Source: Metellina segmentata
Taxonomy: Eukaryota > Arthropoda > Arachnida > Araneae > Tetragnathidae
DNA: 64,000 bases
Reading direction: 5' to 3'
Assembly (NCBI GenBank): GCA_947359465.1
Contig: OX375878.1
Location: forward strand, 89,502,377 to 89,566,376
The translations under genes and the position numbers were made by a program. Shown here piece by piece: positions 18,176-31,111 of this stretch. Positions within the stretch are counted from its first letter, which is position 1. Every line of letters starts with the position of its first letter. Below the pieces are notes generated by a model. That model worked only from the letters and a program-made list of their open reading frames with translations. It was not told the DNA's origin and did not search any database.

Positions 18176-19997
18176 CATCACATGAAATACTTAGCAACAT
18201 TCTTAAAGCATGTTTCGAAAATACCGTTCTATCAAACTAATTAGCAATCGATTGGGCACTTTTCAGTATCGGGTCACAATTTTTCGATCTATACTATGCG
18301 GCGATACATACCTCATATATGTCTTGAGTGGATAACAAGACAGTGAAAAAGAAAGAATATCTATAAGCTACACAAAGCTAACAAAAACAAAAGCAAGTAC
18401 ACATAAATTGTCAACGTAACAAGCTCTATTGGCAATGTGACTGTCGGTCCAATCACATGGTACAAAATTTCGTGACGACTAGCTACGACTTGGTTATGGT
18501 AAACATGTTCACTGCTTCCGGGGTTTGTAGTTGTGCTAGACCAGTTCCACTGTCGCCGTCGTGACGTTAGCCATGACCTTTTCGTTTTCCGATTGCACCC
18601 AAGAACAGCGCTCTGTAATGTTTTTGTTTTGCGATCTGAAAGTATTGTATATGAAGGGACGAAATTCATTGAGGATATTCAGAACTGTTTGGGAACAATG
18701 TTTTTCAGTTACGAGGTGTCTACGAATGAATTGAAAAGTTCGAAATTGTCACAATTTTTTTTATAAGAAGGCAGACGTCTATTAACTGCCTCAAGAACGA
18801 TTAACTGAGCTCGTTAATTGGTTCTGTAGCCGGACCCCCCCCCCCCCACTGGAGCAACATGAGACTAAACATACTAATAGGTGCATGCTTATTGCGTTTC
18901 TATGCAGTAAAGATGGTCAGAGCGCATGAACATTTCAAACAATTTGAAGGTCGCAGGAGTGATCCTGAACCAATGCGTGGCTTGCTTCGTACGAGTGACC
19001 AAGTATGTGGCATGTTGATCTTCATTTTGCTGTTGAACATGAGCATCCTTATCATGTGGATTAAAACCTTCGGTGATATTAGAACAAATGCGTTGAAAAG
19101 TAAGGGGACTGTTGAAAAATGATGTTATATTTGTATATTTATGATAAAAGACAGCTGCATTGCGGTGAGTTTTTTAATCGATTTCGTAATTATTGTCAAA
19201 AGATTTTGTTGGACGAATTTAATAAATATGAACATCAGAGTTGCTCAAAGTTTATAAGACCTTTGCGAAGTAATATATATTATGAAAAAATTACCTATTT
19301 TGTATTCTATATTAATACTATTTTAGAGGAACATGAAAAATATTCTGTGTTTGTTTTATATGATAGTTCGATTCTGACTATGACTGTTTGATTCTGACTC
19401 TGAATATTCGACTATTCTCTATGACTATGACTATTCGTGAGCTTTCTTAGACTTTTATAATTTGGTTCTTATATTTTGCTGAATTTCATACATCTAAAAA
19501 TTTAGATAACAAAATATTAAAAATAATAATATCAACGTTTATATATGAAATAAAAATTACTGCAGATATACTTAAGAAATTCTGTATGGCTGACTGCAAT
19601 TTTTATCTGCAATTTGGGTTTTTGTGTAATTATTATTTTAATTTATAGCATCTAATTTTTTTTAAGTATTTTAATTTTACGCAAATTATGCTTAGTAATT
19701 ATATCAACTAAATTAGCCACAGAGATTCATAGTTTAATCTTCGTCAGGAACATTTATAACATAGTAATATTAATTTATTATTCTGATACAACTTCAATTG
19801 TTATAAAACGTTGCAAATATCTACGTTCTATTGAAGTTTCTGTTTCTATGCCGAAAGTATGAAAGTTTAATAAATATTCACGTTGAAATTTTTAGAAAGA
19901 ACGTGATTCACACATATTAACTTTATAAAAAGAGATAAATGTGACTAATTTTTTATTTCTCTTGATATAATTCACTTATACTGAATCGATAAAATTA
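18176..19997. other. unassigned AT-rich DNA
   Basis: A run of 13 or more C residues sits at about 18836. A frame of 87 codons (18859-19122) contains one hydrophobic stretch but has no family resemblance or splice support, so it is not called. No element ends seen. Confidence 0.45.
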
Positions 19998-20612
19998 TCT
20001 ATATATATAATTCTCTTACGTGGCACGCAAAAAATACGTTATTTGTTATTGCGTTTTGGCAACATTGTGCGATTGTTTGTTTACCATCACGAAGTCTCGC
20101 GCCTCAATTGAATTCATAGCGTAATCGGATGAAATTTTATTGAAAAAAATTAATTTTAGTCGAGCTGTTGTAGTTTGTAATAGAAATCAAAGAAAACGTG
20201 GTATTTTTTCAGGGCCAACAATTGTAGTTCAACAATACGCTTGAACTTCAACTTTAGACAACAAACTCAATGAAAAAGTAAGTGGCTCGAGTGCTGGGGA
20301 AATGTACACACAAACAACATGCTGGGTATTCAATTTCCAAAACAGCAATCACATTTCGAGTCAAAATTTGCACAGTTTTCATTTGAATTCTGATTTCAGA
20401 AGCACTGTATATATCTTTTCTGCAAACAGCAAATTTAGATTGGAATTTTTTTTTTGGAATATTATATTTTGTAAACAATCCCTTTTGCTAGGACACATGT
20501 CTTCATTGATGCGAGCGAAGAGAGCATAGGTTCGCGCAGAGAACCAGTGAGGATTGCAAAGCAATCCTCCGGGGGTTGGCGAGCGCTAGCGAGCAGGGGG
20601 CTGGCCCCCTAG
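19998..20612 (+). mobile_element. non-autonomous Helitron, 615 bp
   Basis: It starts TCTATATATATAATTCTC after host A and ends with hairpin AGGGGGCTGGCCCCCT overlapping CTAG, then host T. The last 100 bp carry GGATTGCAAAGCAATCC and GGCGAGCGCTAGCGAGC palindromes, matching the minus-strand Helitron at 48769. No Rep/helicase coding. Confidence 0.85.
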
Positions 20613-21533
20613 TACTCTAAATTACAGCTAGGAAGGAGTTTGGGAAAAATTAGTATGCAGTTATATGAGATAAAAATTGTTACAATATTTATTATTTCTC
20701 TCTTGATATACAAATGAAAATAACTAAATATCCTTATAATTAAATAAATTATTCAGATTAATACAAACATGATACGCAACAATTATCTCAGGATGAATAT
20801 AGGGGGTAATAATATATTGCTTAAAAATATTATCGTCTTTTTCAGTTCATTTGTGAAGAACCTCACTTTTCATTCTAAGGTTTCTGTACATGAATGTTAA
20901 TCAAATCATTTCATTAAGTTGTTACCGAATGACTGTGGTGTAGCAAAATATCAAAAAGAAGCTTTTTGATAATAAATAATTACATATGACTTTTATTTTT
21001 GAATTCCGAAACACAATAATGGATATTTCTATACAGAATTTGAACATATTTTTTTTGGAAGACAATGATTATGCAATCAATAAAATAATTTGATTAGTAT
21101 TTATACATGGAAAGTCAAAGCAGGATTTTCTCATAAAAATTTAACACAGGACAAATAATAAATCTAAGGTTCAGGATTATCAAAGTAATATGCGTTTGTA
21201 ACCCTAGTTATAGTACCTAGTTTTTTTTGCTAGTAAATGGTTTTTAATAAAAAAAAGTGTCAATTTCTGTTCATGTGGAACATTTCCCTTTGGGTGACGT
21301 AGAGCCATTTGAGCATTTATTTGTGTGATTATATTTAAAATGTTTTTTAGTTTACCCTATTCCAATGCACATGAAACATACACAAGAGAAAAATATAGTT
21401 CAGCGTACGACAATCTAGTAAAAAAATCGACACTGGTTATTTTTAGGGTTCTGCGTCTTGTTTTCTTTAATCTTCAGGCGACGTACCAGCAAAATAAGGA
21501 ACTTGACGTGGTAACATGTGTTTTAAAAACACT
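20613..21533. other. AT-rich intergenic DNA
   Basis: No feature recognised. Confidence 0.5.
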
Positions 21534-21541
21534 ATGTACAG

Positions 21542-22154
21542 CAGGGGTGGCTAACCTGTGGCACTTGTGCCAAACGTGGCGTATTGGATGATTACAAGTG
21601 GCTCCCTGCATCCTTCCGCCTACTTATACATTTGAAGTATGTGCCATAACTTAATCCATCTTCAAATTTTGAACACCAGAGTGCTCTCAGTTCAATTGTT
21701 CAGAATTCAGAAATTGTTAAGCCCTGTCTCCAAATATTTTCACGCCATCTTGGTAATAAAGGCATTGAAAAAAAGCAGACGAAATTATTATAACAAGGCA
21801 GACGGTTACCAGACGAATCGAGGATTTCCCTCAGGAAGCATCTCAGCCACTGGAAGTCCTTGTCCATTCTTGTACTTTCTTTTCTCTAGCTCTGGATTAA
21901 TCAACGGTCATGTGATGTAGCCCAGTTAAGAATTTTAATAAGAGGGACTTATTATAATTTGAATGTCTTCAAGAACTTGCCAGTCTGGTGTGATTACATG
22001 GTAAAACAAGATGACCAGGCATATTTGAAAAAGTAAAAGAGTATGCCTAGAAAATCTAAAATTAGATTATAAGTGCTCATCGCATCCTAAGGTGTGTTTG
22101 AACGCGTATGTGAAAACAATTGACGCATGATATGTAAAAGGTTGGCCACCCCTG
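21542..22154. mobile_element. non-autonomous hAT element, 613 bp
   Basis: TIRs CAGGGGTGGCTAACCTGTG (left) and CAGGGGTGGCCAACCTTTT (right, reversed) are classic hAT ends. The flanks ATGTACAG (21534-21541) and ATGCACAG (22155-22162) agree at seven of eight bases. No transposase inside. Confidence 0.88.
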
Positions 22155-22162
22155 ATGCACAG

Positions 22163-23050
22163 CATTTTCATTTGTATTTTTGTCAGAAATTTTAGTTCGA
22201 TGCTTGAGGTGAACTCCTGTCCTTTCACCCTGCTCGCAAACCTGGTACACCAAGAACTCCAAAGAAATGTCGATGTGGCCAGCTTTTCCACGTCGGGTTC
22301 TAATTTAAATGCTCCAAATGCATCGTACGAAGTACACTAAATTAATACGATCTGTACGGTGCGTACCTTCCGTTCGATGCGGATTAGTGAGCGCTTGGTA
22401 AGTAATTTATCACCATTCCATTAACTTCCAACCTAAAAAATGAGTGATACTTAATGTGCCTCTTTCAGATTATCATTCTATCATAGACATAAAAAGACAT
22501 TTTTTTGCCGTATATTCATTGGACAGTTGAAAAAATTTTAATCAGCAATTTTGCTGTTAATACTTTTTATTGATGATAAAATTAAAATACGTTATAAAAT
22601 GCCAAATTATTCATAAAGTGAATTAAAAAAAACTCAAAATAAATATTTGTTCTTTGATTTTTCTTTTTGATCTTATTACCTCAAAAGTTTTAATATTCAG
22701 TGCTTTCTTCTTCAGGTACCTTATAACGTAATCTACCTGATGCAAATAAACGCATCAACGTATGAGAAATCACTTATCTAAACCTTTAAAAGGAATTGAA
22801 CGTATTTCTTATATTAAGTTGACAACAGTATGCTTCAGATTTATAGAGATTTAAGAAATTCGGACGGTATTGGTACTGCGAAAAATCCCTCCAGGAAGAG
22901 GAAATTCGTGAGAAAATACTTCATCTGACAGCCTATTTTCCCCGAAAAAAGGATTATAGACTCTCACCAAACACAAACACTTTGGAAGCTAAACTGACGT
23001 GAAAGAATTGCCTTGTACTATAATTCTATCAAAAAAGAGAATTTTCTCCC
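22163..23050. other. intergenic DNA with a block repeated at 31.4 kb
   Basis: 22261-22365 shares ordered blocks with 31379-31490 (TCGATGTGGCC, TTTTCC.CGTC, TACACTAAATTAAT). The rest is AT-rich with nothing recognised. Confidence 0.5.
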
Positions 23051-23920
23051 GGCGGATTGATATTTTTAGCTCTTCAACGAGTGTGCCCCAGTCACAATCT
23101 GAAATATAGTCGTTACAGAGGAATAAACTTTAAACAATTCAAAGAGATACAATGTGATCTAAGAGAAATGGTATTTGCCTGTATTTAGAATGAATATAAT
23201 CTGATTGTATATGGGTATGATGAATAGAGTGTTTTTGTATAATATTATAGATTGTTATGACTATTTTGTAAACGGATTGATGTATCTTAGCTCTTCAATG
23301 ATTGTGTTCCAATCATAATCTAAAATATAGTTGTTACAGAGGTTACGTAAACAGCTCAAATAATTAAAAAAATACCGTTTAATCTATGAGGAATGGAATT
23401 TGCTTGTTGGTGTGAAATTTGATTTTATGAGTATAAGAATAGATTTTTTTTGTTGTATAATATATTACAAAATCTGAAACAAATTTTATATCGATCTATT
23501 GATAGTTCTAGTTCTTCAACGAGTATGTTCCTATCACAATCTGAAATATAGTCATTACAGAGAAATACATCTTAAGCAATTCAAAGAAATACGATTTAAT
23601 ATTTGTACGATGGAAATTTTCATGGATTTAGAGAGCGTATAACATGATTGTATTAATATAAGAATAGTGTTTTTGTTGCATAATATTACAAACAGTTTGG
23701 AATTCTTTATTGATAGGTAGATATTTTCTTATCTTCAACTAGTATGTTGCAGTCACATCAGACGTATATTCGTTCAGGTAAAGCAATTAAATTAAATTAA
23801 TACGTAAGAAATAGAATTTGCATTGTCATTATTTAAAAAGGGAATTGTATATGTATAACTTGAGTGTGTGTGCATGAGCTTTTAATATAATATTTATAAT
23901 AATTTTGTGATACAACATTA
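23050..23920. repeat. diverged 221-bp tandem array (about 4 units)
   Basis: The landmark TCTTCAACGAGTGTG and its variants recur at 23071, 23292, 23513 and 23732 (spacings 221, 221 and 219). Each is followed by CACAATCTGAAATATAGT-like and TACAGAG blocks. Units are clearly diverged, so the array is old. Confidence 0.85.
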
Positions 23921-26040
23921 CAAAAACTTAAGAAGTCTTGCTTGTGAATTTTTTAGTAGCATGCATATTGCTCAACCTATACAACTGATAAGAATATAAA
24001 CGAATACTTTTGGTCAAGACAACACATTTATTCAAGACAACACATTTCAAGAAATCTAATTCAGAGCAATCCGTATTTGAGTTGAAAACATTAAATTCCA
24101 AACATCCAATTCTAGCTTAAATCATTGCAGGATTAAAAACGCTAACACTACTTTTCAAATATGTGTAGCTAGAAAACAGCTTTTTGAAAACCCAGTCATG
24201 GCACTAAAAGAAGCACGTTAAAAATAATTCAAACATTTTATTTTGGTTTCTAGTTGACAAAGACAAGAAAATGTATTACGTTTTCCAAATGTTAAAAGAA
24301 AGTTTCCTTTAAAGATATTAATATGATTGAGAGAGTATGAGTTTCTTTTGAGATATTATTATGATATTTACTTTGATGTATATTGAAATGAGATATTACT
24401 ATGGACATTGGAAAATTTGAAACATTTGTTTAGCGTATGCGTTAATTTTATTTCATAGGTAGCCGCCATCATTATTGGAACCGTAAGTGAAGTGAAAGAA
24501 CATAGATTTGCTGATTTAATGTCATTTTACTTCAACGATATTCTGAAATTGTAACTAAATGAGCAATTGAATTCACCGCAAAAGAAATTGTCTTTCAATT
24601 TTCAAATCGCCTCAGCACAAACGCAGTCATATCTGGAAACTAATTTGAGTTTGTAGACGTGACAGTGTCAATTAAGGATACGTATTAAAAACATATAGCA
24701 ACAAACACTTACGAGATGCAAAGTAAAACAATGATTCAATTAACTTTATATCGCCAATAATCATAACACTATTAAATTAGAATTTAGAAGTAAAATAAGG
24801 TGAACGCGGAAGAAACGAATAAAGATTCAAATGAAAAATATGCCTGCAAAGCTACAAATACAGAGTTATACACCTTCTAAAAATTATATTAAAGTACAAC
24901 AAATTCAGGAATTTATATCATAAAATAAACATTACATAATGATAATGAAGTATTCAGAAACAATTCATTTGAGCTATTTTATTACCAATACAGCTCAGTA
25001 GATAAAGAAACATGACTAAATGTGTTGAATAACACAAAATAATTATGAAGTAATACTGCTATAAGAATAAATGGAATCCATATCAGTTTAACTGAAATGT
25101 ATATGCTTCTTTAAGGTTATTTTTTCCGAACTATATAAAAACCACGATATTATTTTCATTGAAGACAATATTTATAACTAAACATTTCGAGGTTTTGCTT
25201 TGATAAGCAATACGTGTCCATGAATGACTATCTATAATTTTTAAAACTCTAACTTTAAAGGAAGTAAAAATTATATAAGTTGAAAATAACCATAAAAAAA
25301 GACATTGTAGTCTTGAGACTTATTAAGTCTCTTAAAGTCTTCGCCGTCTGCAAACAACGGATAAGAAAGAGTGAACTTAAAAAGAGCAGTTTGAAACAAA
25401 ATTCGAAAGTAAAACATATTTTTACAAAGGGAAGCATTTGTTCGTCGTAATGAGAGTTTAGATGCACATAGAGTATGTGTTTGGATGAAACTTAGTTAAG
25501 GTAATGGGAACATTCGAAGTAGGCATTTTTAAAAATTTCAAGGATTTAAAAAAATTCAAAGGCTACTGTGAGACATAATTTATCACCAAGAAAGAGTTTT
25601 AGGATGATAGTAACACAAAATTTAACAAGCCGGTCAAACGACATGTAAAAATTTTTACTGAAGATTACTTTTTAAGTTTTATCACTTTTCCTCAGTTGAC
25701 TTTAACGACTTCACCTAAAATGTTCATAAAATTAATTTAGAAGTATATAAACCTTTCTCTGCATCCGACAAACATATGAAATATGCTTTTTTTTTACCTG
25801 AGGGTGGTCATTTGACCAGTTTAGTATTTCATGTGTTTTTACAGCAATTTAAAATCTAAAGCTATTTCATATACACTAATGTGCAAATTATAACGAGCAC
25901 ACACAACACTGTAGTTTCATGCTTTATTAAATTCTAACGAAAATAAAACACATCGACGTGAATTTTTCAACCATTTGCATTCGAAGGACTTTAATATCGA
26001 ATACTCAAATAAAGTTAACCTATTTCATGATTTTCGGGTT
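23921..26040. other. AT-rich intergenic DNA
   Basis: More than 2 kb without any coding, repeat or element signature that I could identify. Confidence 0.5.
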
Positions 26041-26098
26041 TGATCCCAGACCGTCACCAATAGCCCACTGTATTTCTCCAGTGCAACGTTAATAAAAA
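26041..26098 (+). repeat. SINE 3' fragment
   Basis: TGATCCCAGACCGTCACC, AATAGCCCACTGTATT and CCAGTGCAACGTTAAT match the end of the common SINE body. Confidence 0.7.
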
Positions 26099-26613
26099 AT
26101 ACCAATGCCTTATTTATGATTAAACAATTTTGTAACTTTGTTTATAAGTATTAAATTATTATTTGAAAATAATTATGTTTGTCAATTCTAGCACTACTTC
26201 AGCTGTTCATCTTGCATTCAGATAGGGAAAATAAGTTATTTAATTCGAATCGGTAAAAATAGATATTTGCAAAAGATCGGTAAATTTAGTGCTAACTCCT
26301 TGGGTATATTTGACGACTGAGAATCGTCATGCACTTGTTTTGCCTATGTTACGGATGACGAGTCTAATCGTCATTCAAACTAGGACAAAATTAAACATGT
26401 ACATTCTTGTTCATGGCAAGAGTGTTTGGTGTTACGAGACTCTCTCCTTGAGTCAAATTATTCAATCGCTCTCTACAAAAATACACTTTATTTAATCTGA
26501 CTTCACATACATAGAAATATTTACATGACTGCGTTATCAGACATTCTTTTTTGGAATCAACGCGGAGATCAAAAGCTGTGCGATCTCTCTCATACTGTTG
26601 CCATTCTTATCAA
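26099..26613. other. intergenic DNA
   Basis: No feature recognised. Confidence 0.5.
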
Positions 26614-26735
26614 ACGAAATTATACGAAAATATAGCAGTAATTAGTGTGCAAACGATAATATGAAAATATAACAGCAATTTGTGTACAGACGATAATACG
26701 AAAATATAACAGTAACTAATGTGCAAACGATATAA
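26614..26735. repeat. 37-39 bp tandem repeat (3 units)
   Basis: Units begin at 26615, 26654 and 26691, with CGATAATACGAAAATATAAC and AGTAACTAATGTGCAAA as the consensus halves. Confidence 0.85.
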
Positions 26736-27951
26736 TTCGAACTAATTTTTTTTCAAATAAATCTGTATCCAAAGGGTTATTAAAGATTCAAAGTGCTAGG
26801 CCTTATGAATTACAATTTTAAATATAACGGTTTATTTAAAGATATAGATTATTTAAATAAAAGAATACGTATAAAATCTAACAATTCCATTTAATATTTT
26901 TATTTAAGGTAATTCAGTTAAAAAAGTAGTTATTTGCCAACGATTGGGACATTTAGTGTTACTAAAAATTTTAAATTTATGCCTAAATAATCACAGTTAG
27001 AATTATAAAGGTTTATAATTCTGATGTGGATTTTTTGAATAAAATGAAATATTATAAACTCTAAAAATTAAATTCTCTATTTTTACTTAAATGAAGAAAA
27101 TCTTAGTTTTATTTTCAGTTTTTAAAAATAACAGTCGCGTATTTATTTCATTTTAGTGTCGGAAATAAATAAAAGGCTTTGACAATCTTATGAAAAAAAT
27201 ATGATCGCCTGAAAGGGGGAAAAGTTATTTTCAAGTACTAAGATATATTTACCTGTTTCGTGTGAAATTCATCGTTTAGATTTAACTAGATATTATGCCC
27301 ATGCTTTTTTGCTCCTATAAAAAAATTTAAAACAAAAAATTCTTTACATTTTGGTTTATGGAGGTCACATCTCAAGCTCAATTTATCCAAACTTATGAAA
27401 ATAAATTAAGTCCCTTATGCTTTGCTTATTTTATTTTCAGGAAAAAAAAAAGAACACAAAAAAAATCTCAATTTTTTTCACCATTTCCACAACCTGTTAT
27501 AGAAAAGAAGAAGTTTGAACTCTTCCTCTAAACACGCAAAAAATAATTATAATCCTTATTTGCAAAAAATGTGCCTCTGGATTATATATATAATTTCTGC
27601 TATATTCTCTTCGAAACTCCAAGACTGTTTTTCGGCTTTTGTGCAAAAGAAAGAAATATCGATCCATCTCGAGATAGTATTATTTTGGTGAATGAACACA
27701 TAAAAAACACTTGTTTATATTTGTCTGATAATCATTAAAAGTTTATAAAAAGACTGTTGATTATGAGAGCTTAATTGAAAGAATGTTTTTAATTAATTCT
27801 TGTGAAGACCTATTTAAATAATTTTGCTTTGAAGCTTATGCTTAGTGTAGAAGTGGTCTAAAATAGAGTACTTATTTTCAATCGGATATTTTCCTTTCGT
27901 TGCATTTTTGCTTTTAATTATTTTTAAATGGCTGTTTAAAATTTATTATTT
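26736..27951. other. AT-rich intergenic DNA
   Basis: No feature recognised. Confidence 0.5.
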
Positions 27952-27953
27952 TA

Positions 27954-28749
27954 ATCCTCCAAGTCTTTTTGACGAGATATCTCGTCCATTAAGATCCGAT
28001 CAATTTTACTAATGACGAGATATCTCGTCGTTAAGATATTGCCGATTTTTTGACGATGATGGGACGGCGTGTGTATTGTAATCTTTATGCAAATTTTAAC
28101 CACTACAAATTTTAGTTTCCGATCGGCTGGTGTCGTGATGTTCAAGTCTAGAGTACAAATACTATGTCTCTCTTTAGAGTTTTTTTACTTGTTCTTCACA
28201 TCAGACATTTGTGAGCAATATCAACCCTTGCAACCTCTAGTTTCTTAAAAGCCAGAGTTCAGACTTTGTTTTGAATATTTAATTTAAGTTTGATGTTATA
28301 ATATTTGTTATACTTGTTTATAGTCGTTTAAATAAACGATGTTAAATTTGCAACTTTTTTCTTTATTCACCAAATATACCACGTACGTTTCTGTTATTTA
28401 TAGAAGGGTTGGCTCGGATATCCTTGACGTATCATTATAGGAACACATCCCTTCAATGACGGTATCAAGGTCTCGTCAGTTTTCGTCAAATGACGAGATA
28501 TCTCGTCATTACTCGATGATTTTGAGGCTCAGTAATCTAATGAATTACAAGATACCTCATCTTATTGAGACAACCATCTCGGAGGGTTAGAAAGATTAGA
28601 AATTGTATCAAAGTTATATATTTTACTTAGAATACAACAGTTTAAACTAACAACCGTGAAAACAACACTTTAAAAACTATTTTTATATTGAGTGTCGTTT
28701 AAAAATGTAAGCATCCGTATGTAATATAACTTTTAATGACTTGGAGGAT
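27954..28749. mobile_element. TA-flanked element with repeated palindromes, 796 bp
   Basis: Short TIRs ATCCTCCAAGTC (27954-27965) and GACTTGGAGGAT (28738-28749) are flanked by TA (27952-27953 and 28750-28751), as in Tc1/mariner-type insertion. The perfect 16-bp palindrome GACGAGATATCTCGTC occurs three times (27971-27986, 28014-28029, 28492-28507). No transposase recognised. Confidence 0.65.
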
Positions 28750-28904
28750 TATTTCTCAGTAAAATCAAAGTGAAATGAAGTCACAATTTTTGAAGACCTG
28801 TGAAGAAGACACACTACCCAAGACTTAAACTTCAAAATCGTCTATTTTTCATTTGATTTTCTGAAAATTTAATAAAGGTTACCTATGTACTGATGAGCTC
28901 AAAT

Positions 28905-29110
28905 TTTACCTCGTCCATCTGACCGTGGTTAAAAATTACGTGGTAGGATGGATTGGATATGATTTTGTGGCATTGAGTCCTCTTGGGACATATTATGCCA
29001 AACTCAAGCAAAAAAAAAAAATTACGTGGTATTGTCTTTGAATCATCTGATCCCGGACTGTCGCCAATAGCCCGTTCTATTGCTTCAATGCGACGTTAAT
29101 TCAGCTACCC
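28905..29110 (+). repeat. SINE interrupted by a 71-bp retroposed insert
   Basis: The common SINE body (CTCGTCCATCTGACCGTGGT ... GATCCCGGACTGTCGCC, AATAGCCCGTTCTATTGC) is interrupted at 28946-29016. The 15-bp AAAAATTACGTGGTA lies on both sides (28931-28945 and 29017-29031). The insert ends in a poly-A tract, the hallmark of LINE-type target-primed insertion. Confidence 0.8.
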
Positions 29111-30975
29111 TACATATACCCCCGAAATAAAATCGTAGTTACGTTACGGTTCGTGTTTGTTTCGTGTTTGTTCTTTCACATATACACTTTCCTGCGCAAA
29201 GGAAAAAATTTGTGGGCTTCAGAATAAAATTTCTAAGCAACAATCTGTAGAAGAAATGTTGTTATACTCCAGAGGGATGTTAATTAATAACCACTACCAT
29301 TACCTACATACTAATGAGATAATTTGGAGAACATTGCATGAATTTACGATAGTTTGGATTGTTTTGAAAATGGTTATTTAAACGGAACAGATTAGTTCTA
29401 AAAAAATTTATCCTGACAATTCTTTACAAACGCAATTTAAATTCTAAGTGATAAGTAATTGAAAATGTAACTCATTGAAGAGATAAAAGTTATACGACTT
29501 TTACATTAAAAGATTAATCACTTAAAAATATTCACATTTCCTCAGTAAAATATGACTGAGTAGCCATTAAAGCAACACTAAAAAACCTTCTATACGAATG
29601 TCAAACAATGATGCATGGAATACAACAAATGTTAAATTTGAGTACAACAGCAAAAATAATCTCGGTTTTACAGGCTTAGCGCAGCTACCCAAATTTTAGT
29701 TGACATTTAAATAATTACTTTTTCTATTCAGTTTTATTCCTGAAAGCGTAAAACAATTTTTTTTCTCTCTTAATCTTAAAATGACGAGTCAGAAACTATA
29801 CCACTTTCCCCGACACCCACCCCAGTTTAGAACCAAAATAGAACCACATTCTTTATTTTAAAATATATTTTATTTCTTCGATTTTTTTCTTTCCTCTCAC
29901 GAGCCATTTACATTGCCTTCTGTTTCGAGCTGATATTACTTTTTTCATGAAGAAACAAAAAATATCCTTGATGTTTCAGACAGATGATCAATTTTGTTAT
30001 ATAGCCGATTTTTGTTTCTTTTACCAGCATTTCATTTTGCACTTTTTCTTCTCGTTCTTCTTTCCTTCTTTCCAGGAGCTTTGAAAGTCGATGTATAAAA
30101 TACTTTACTGGGTCAATCCGTCGCAAGGAGATGTACACGGGGTGCTTTTTAAAAGCTATTTTTGTTGGGTTTTCTATACCATCGATAGAGACGAAACGAT
30201 GCATGTGCAGAATCGTTATCGACGACAGCGTATTCTTCGAGGTGTTTGGAAGGAATTATTCCGGGTATCTAATGTTACGCTGATAACACTGGAATTTATA
30301 GCCGGCACTTTATTTTTACGCCGTGTTTAAGAAAGCGTTATTGAGGCTGAACTTTTAATACCATGCGATAAAACTATTTTTGATATTTCATTATTTTGCG
30401 CTATCGAGAACAGAAATACCCCATCTATGCGAGTTTCCTTAATGCCGGGCCCCATTTCGGGCTGGAAAAAATAGTTATAAACGTATTGGATATTATTGCT
30501 CTTGGGTGTAATGTCTGACACGTTTAACGACCATTTTAATAACTGTATGATAACTTCATATTATTGATACTAATGCTGTGATATACCTCTTTCGGAACAA
30601 GCGCTGAAATATTAATGTAACGCTAAATATCTATGCGCATTGAAACAAAGGAATTGAATTGTACTTGATATAAAACAGTACATAAAGGTTTAAATCGCAA
30701 TAAAAAGCTTATTCATCTGAACTCCAAGGAAAAAATATTGGCTATTCAAATCTGTTTGGTACTTAACCTAAATATCGCTAAAAATGTGGAAATATAAATG
30801 ATTGAAGAGCCGAAACTGGTAATCATTTTGCTATTTTCTGATAAGAATTTTAATGTCACGGGAAACGGAATATAATTGCGGTAATTGCCTCACAAAACAT
30901 CTGGAACGTAGTAAGGTAAGTGTACACTAGTCTGCATCATCGGCGTTTAGAACATTACTTACATTGTTAGGAGTT
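29111..30975. other. intergenic DNA, possible intron of the 31-kb exon
   Basis: No supported gene. Overlapping frames on both strands at 29908-30330 have no recognisable similarity. If the exon at 30982-31111 (minus) is real, this region is its first intron. Confidence 0.4.
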
Positions 30976-30981
30976 ACTTAC

Positions 30982-31111
30982 ATTGTTTTGCATGAGATTG
31001 CGCACACCTATCCGCATGGTATACGTATCCGACGTTGGCAATTCCGATGATGATTCCGAAGACAGAATAAAATCCATACCATCCGTATATATGCAAATGT
31101 GGATGACTCAT
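30982..31111 (-). CDS. candidate coding exon, short membrane segment
   Basis: The minus strand reads ATG and 43 codons, then one extra base and a consensus splice donor GTAAGT (30981-30976). The peptide starts MSHPHLHIYGWYGFY, continues VFGIIIGIANVGYVYH as a likely membrane-spanning segment, and ends ADRCAQSHAKQ. The aromatic/Gly-rich, stop-free reading with an exactly placed donor suggests a real first exon. I do not recognise the family, found no matching downstream exon, and cannot exclude chance. The frame stays open for about 12 codons upstream of the ATG. Confidence 0.35.

Noticed and set aside
18003..18185. 60-codon frame and donor-like GTAGGTAAGT on the minus strand
   Set aside because: The segment is a diverged SINE; the donor-like string is the SINE tail.
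18859..19122. 87-codon frame with a hydrophobic stretch
   Set aside because: Low-complexity AT-rich surroundings, no family resemblance, and no donor, acceptor or promoter found.
29908..30330. Frames of 98 (minus) and 79 (plus) codons overlapping each other
   Set aside because: No motif on either strand; at most chance frames.
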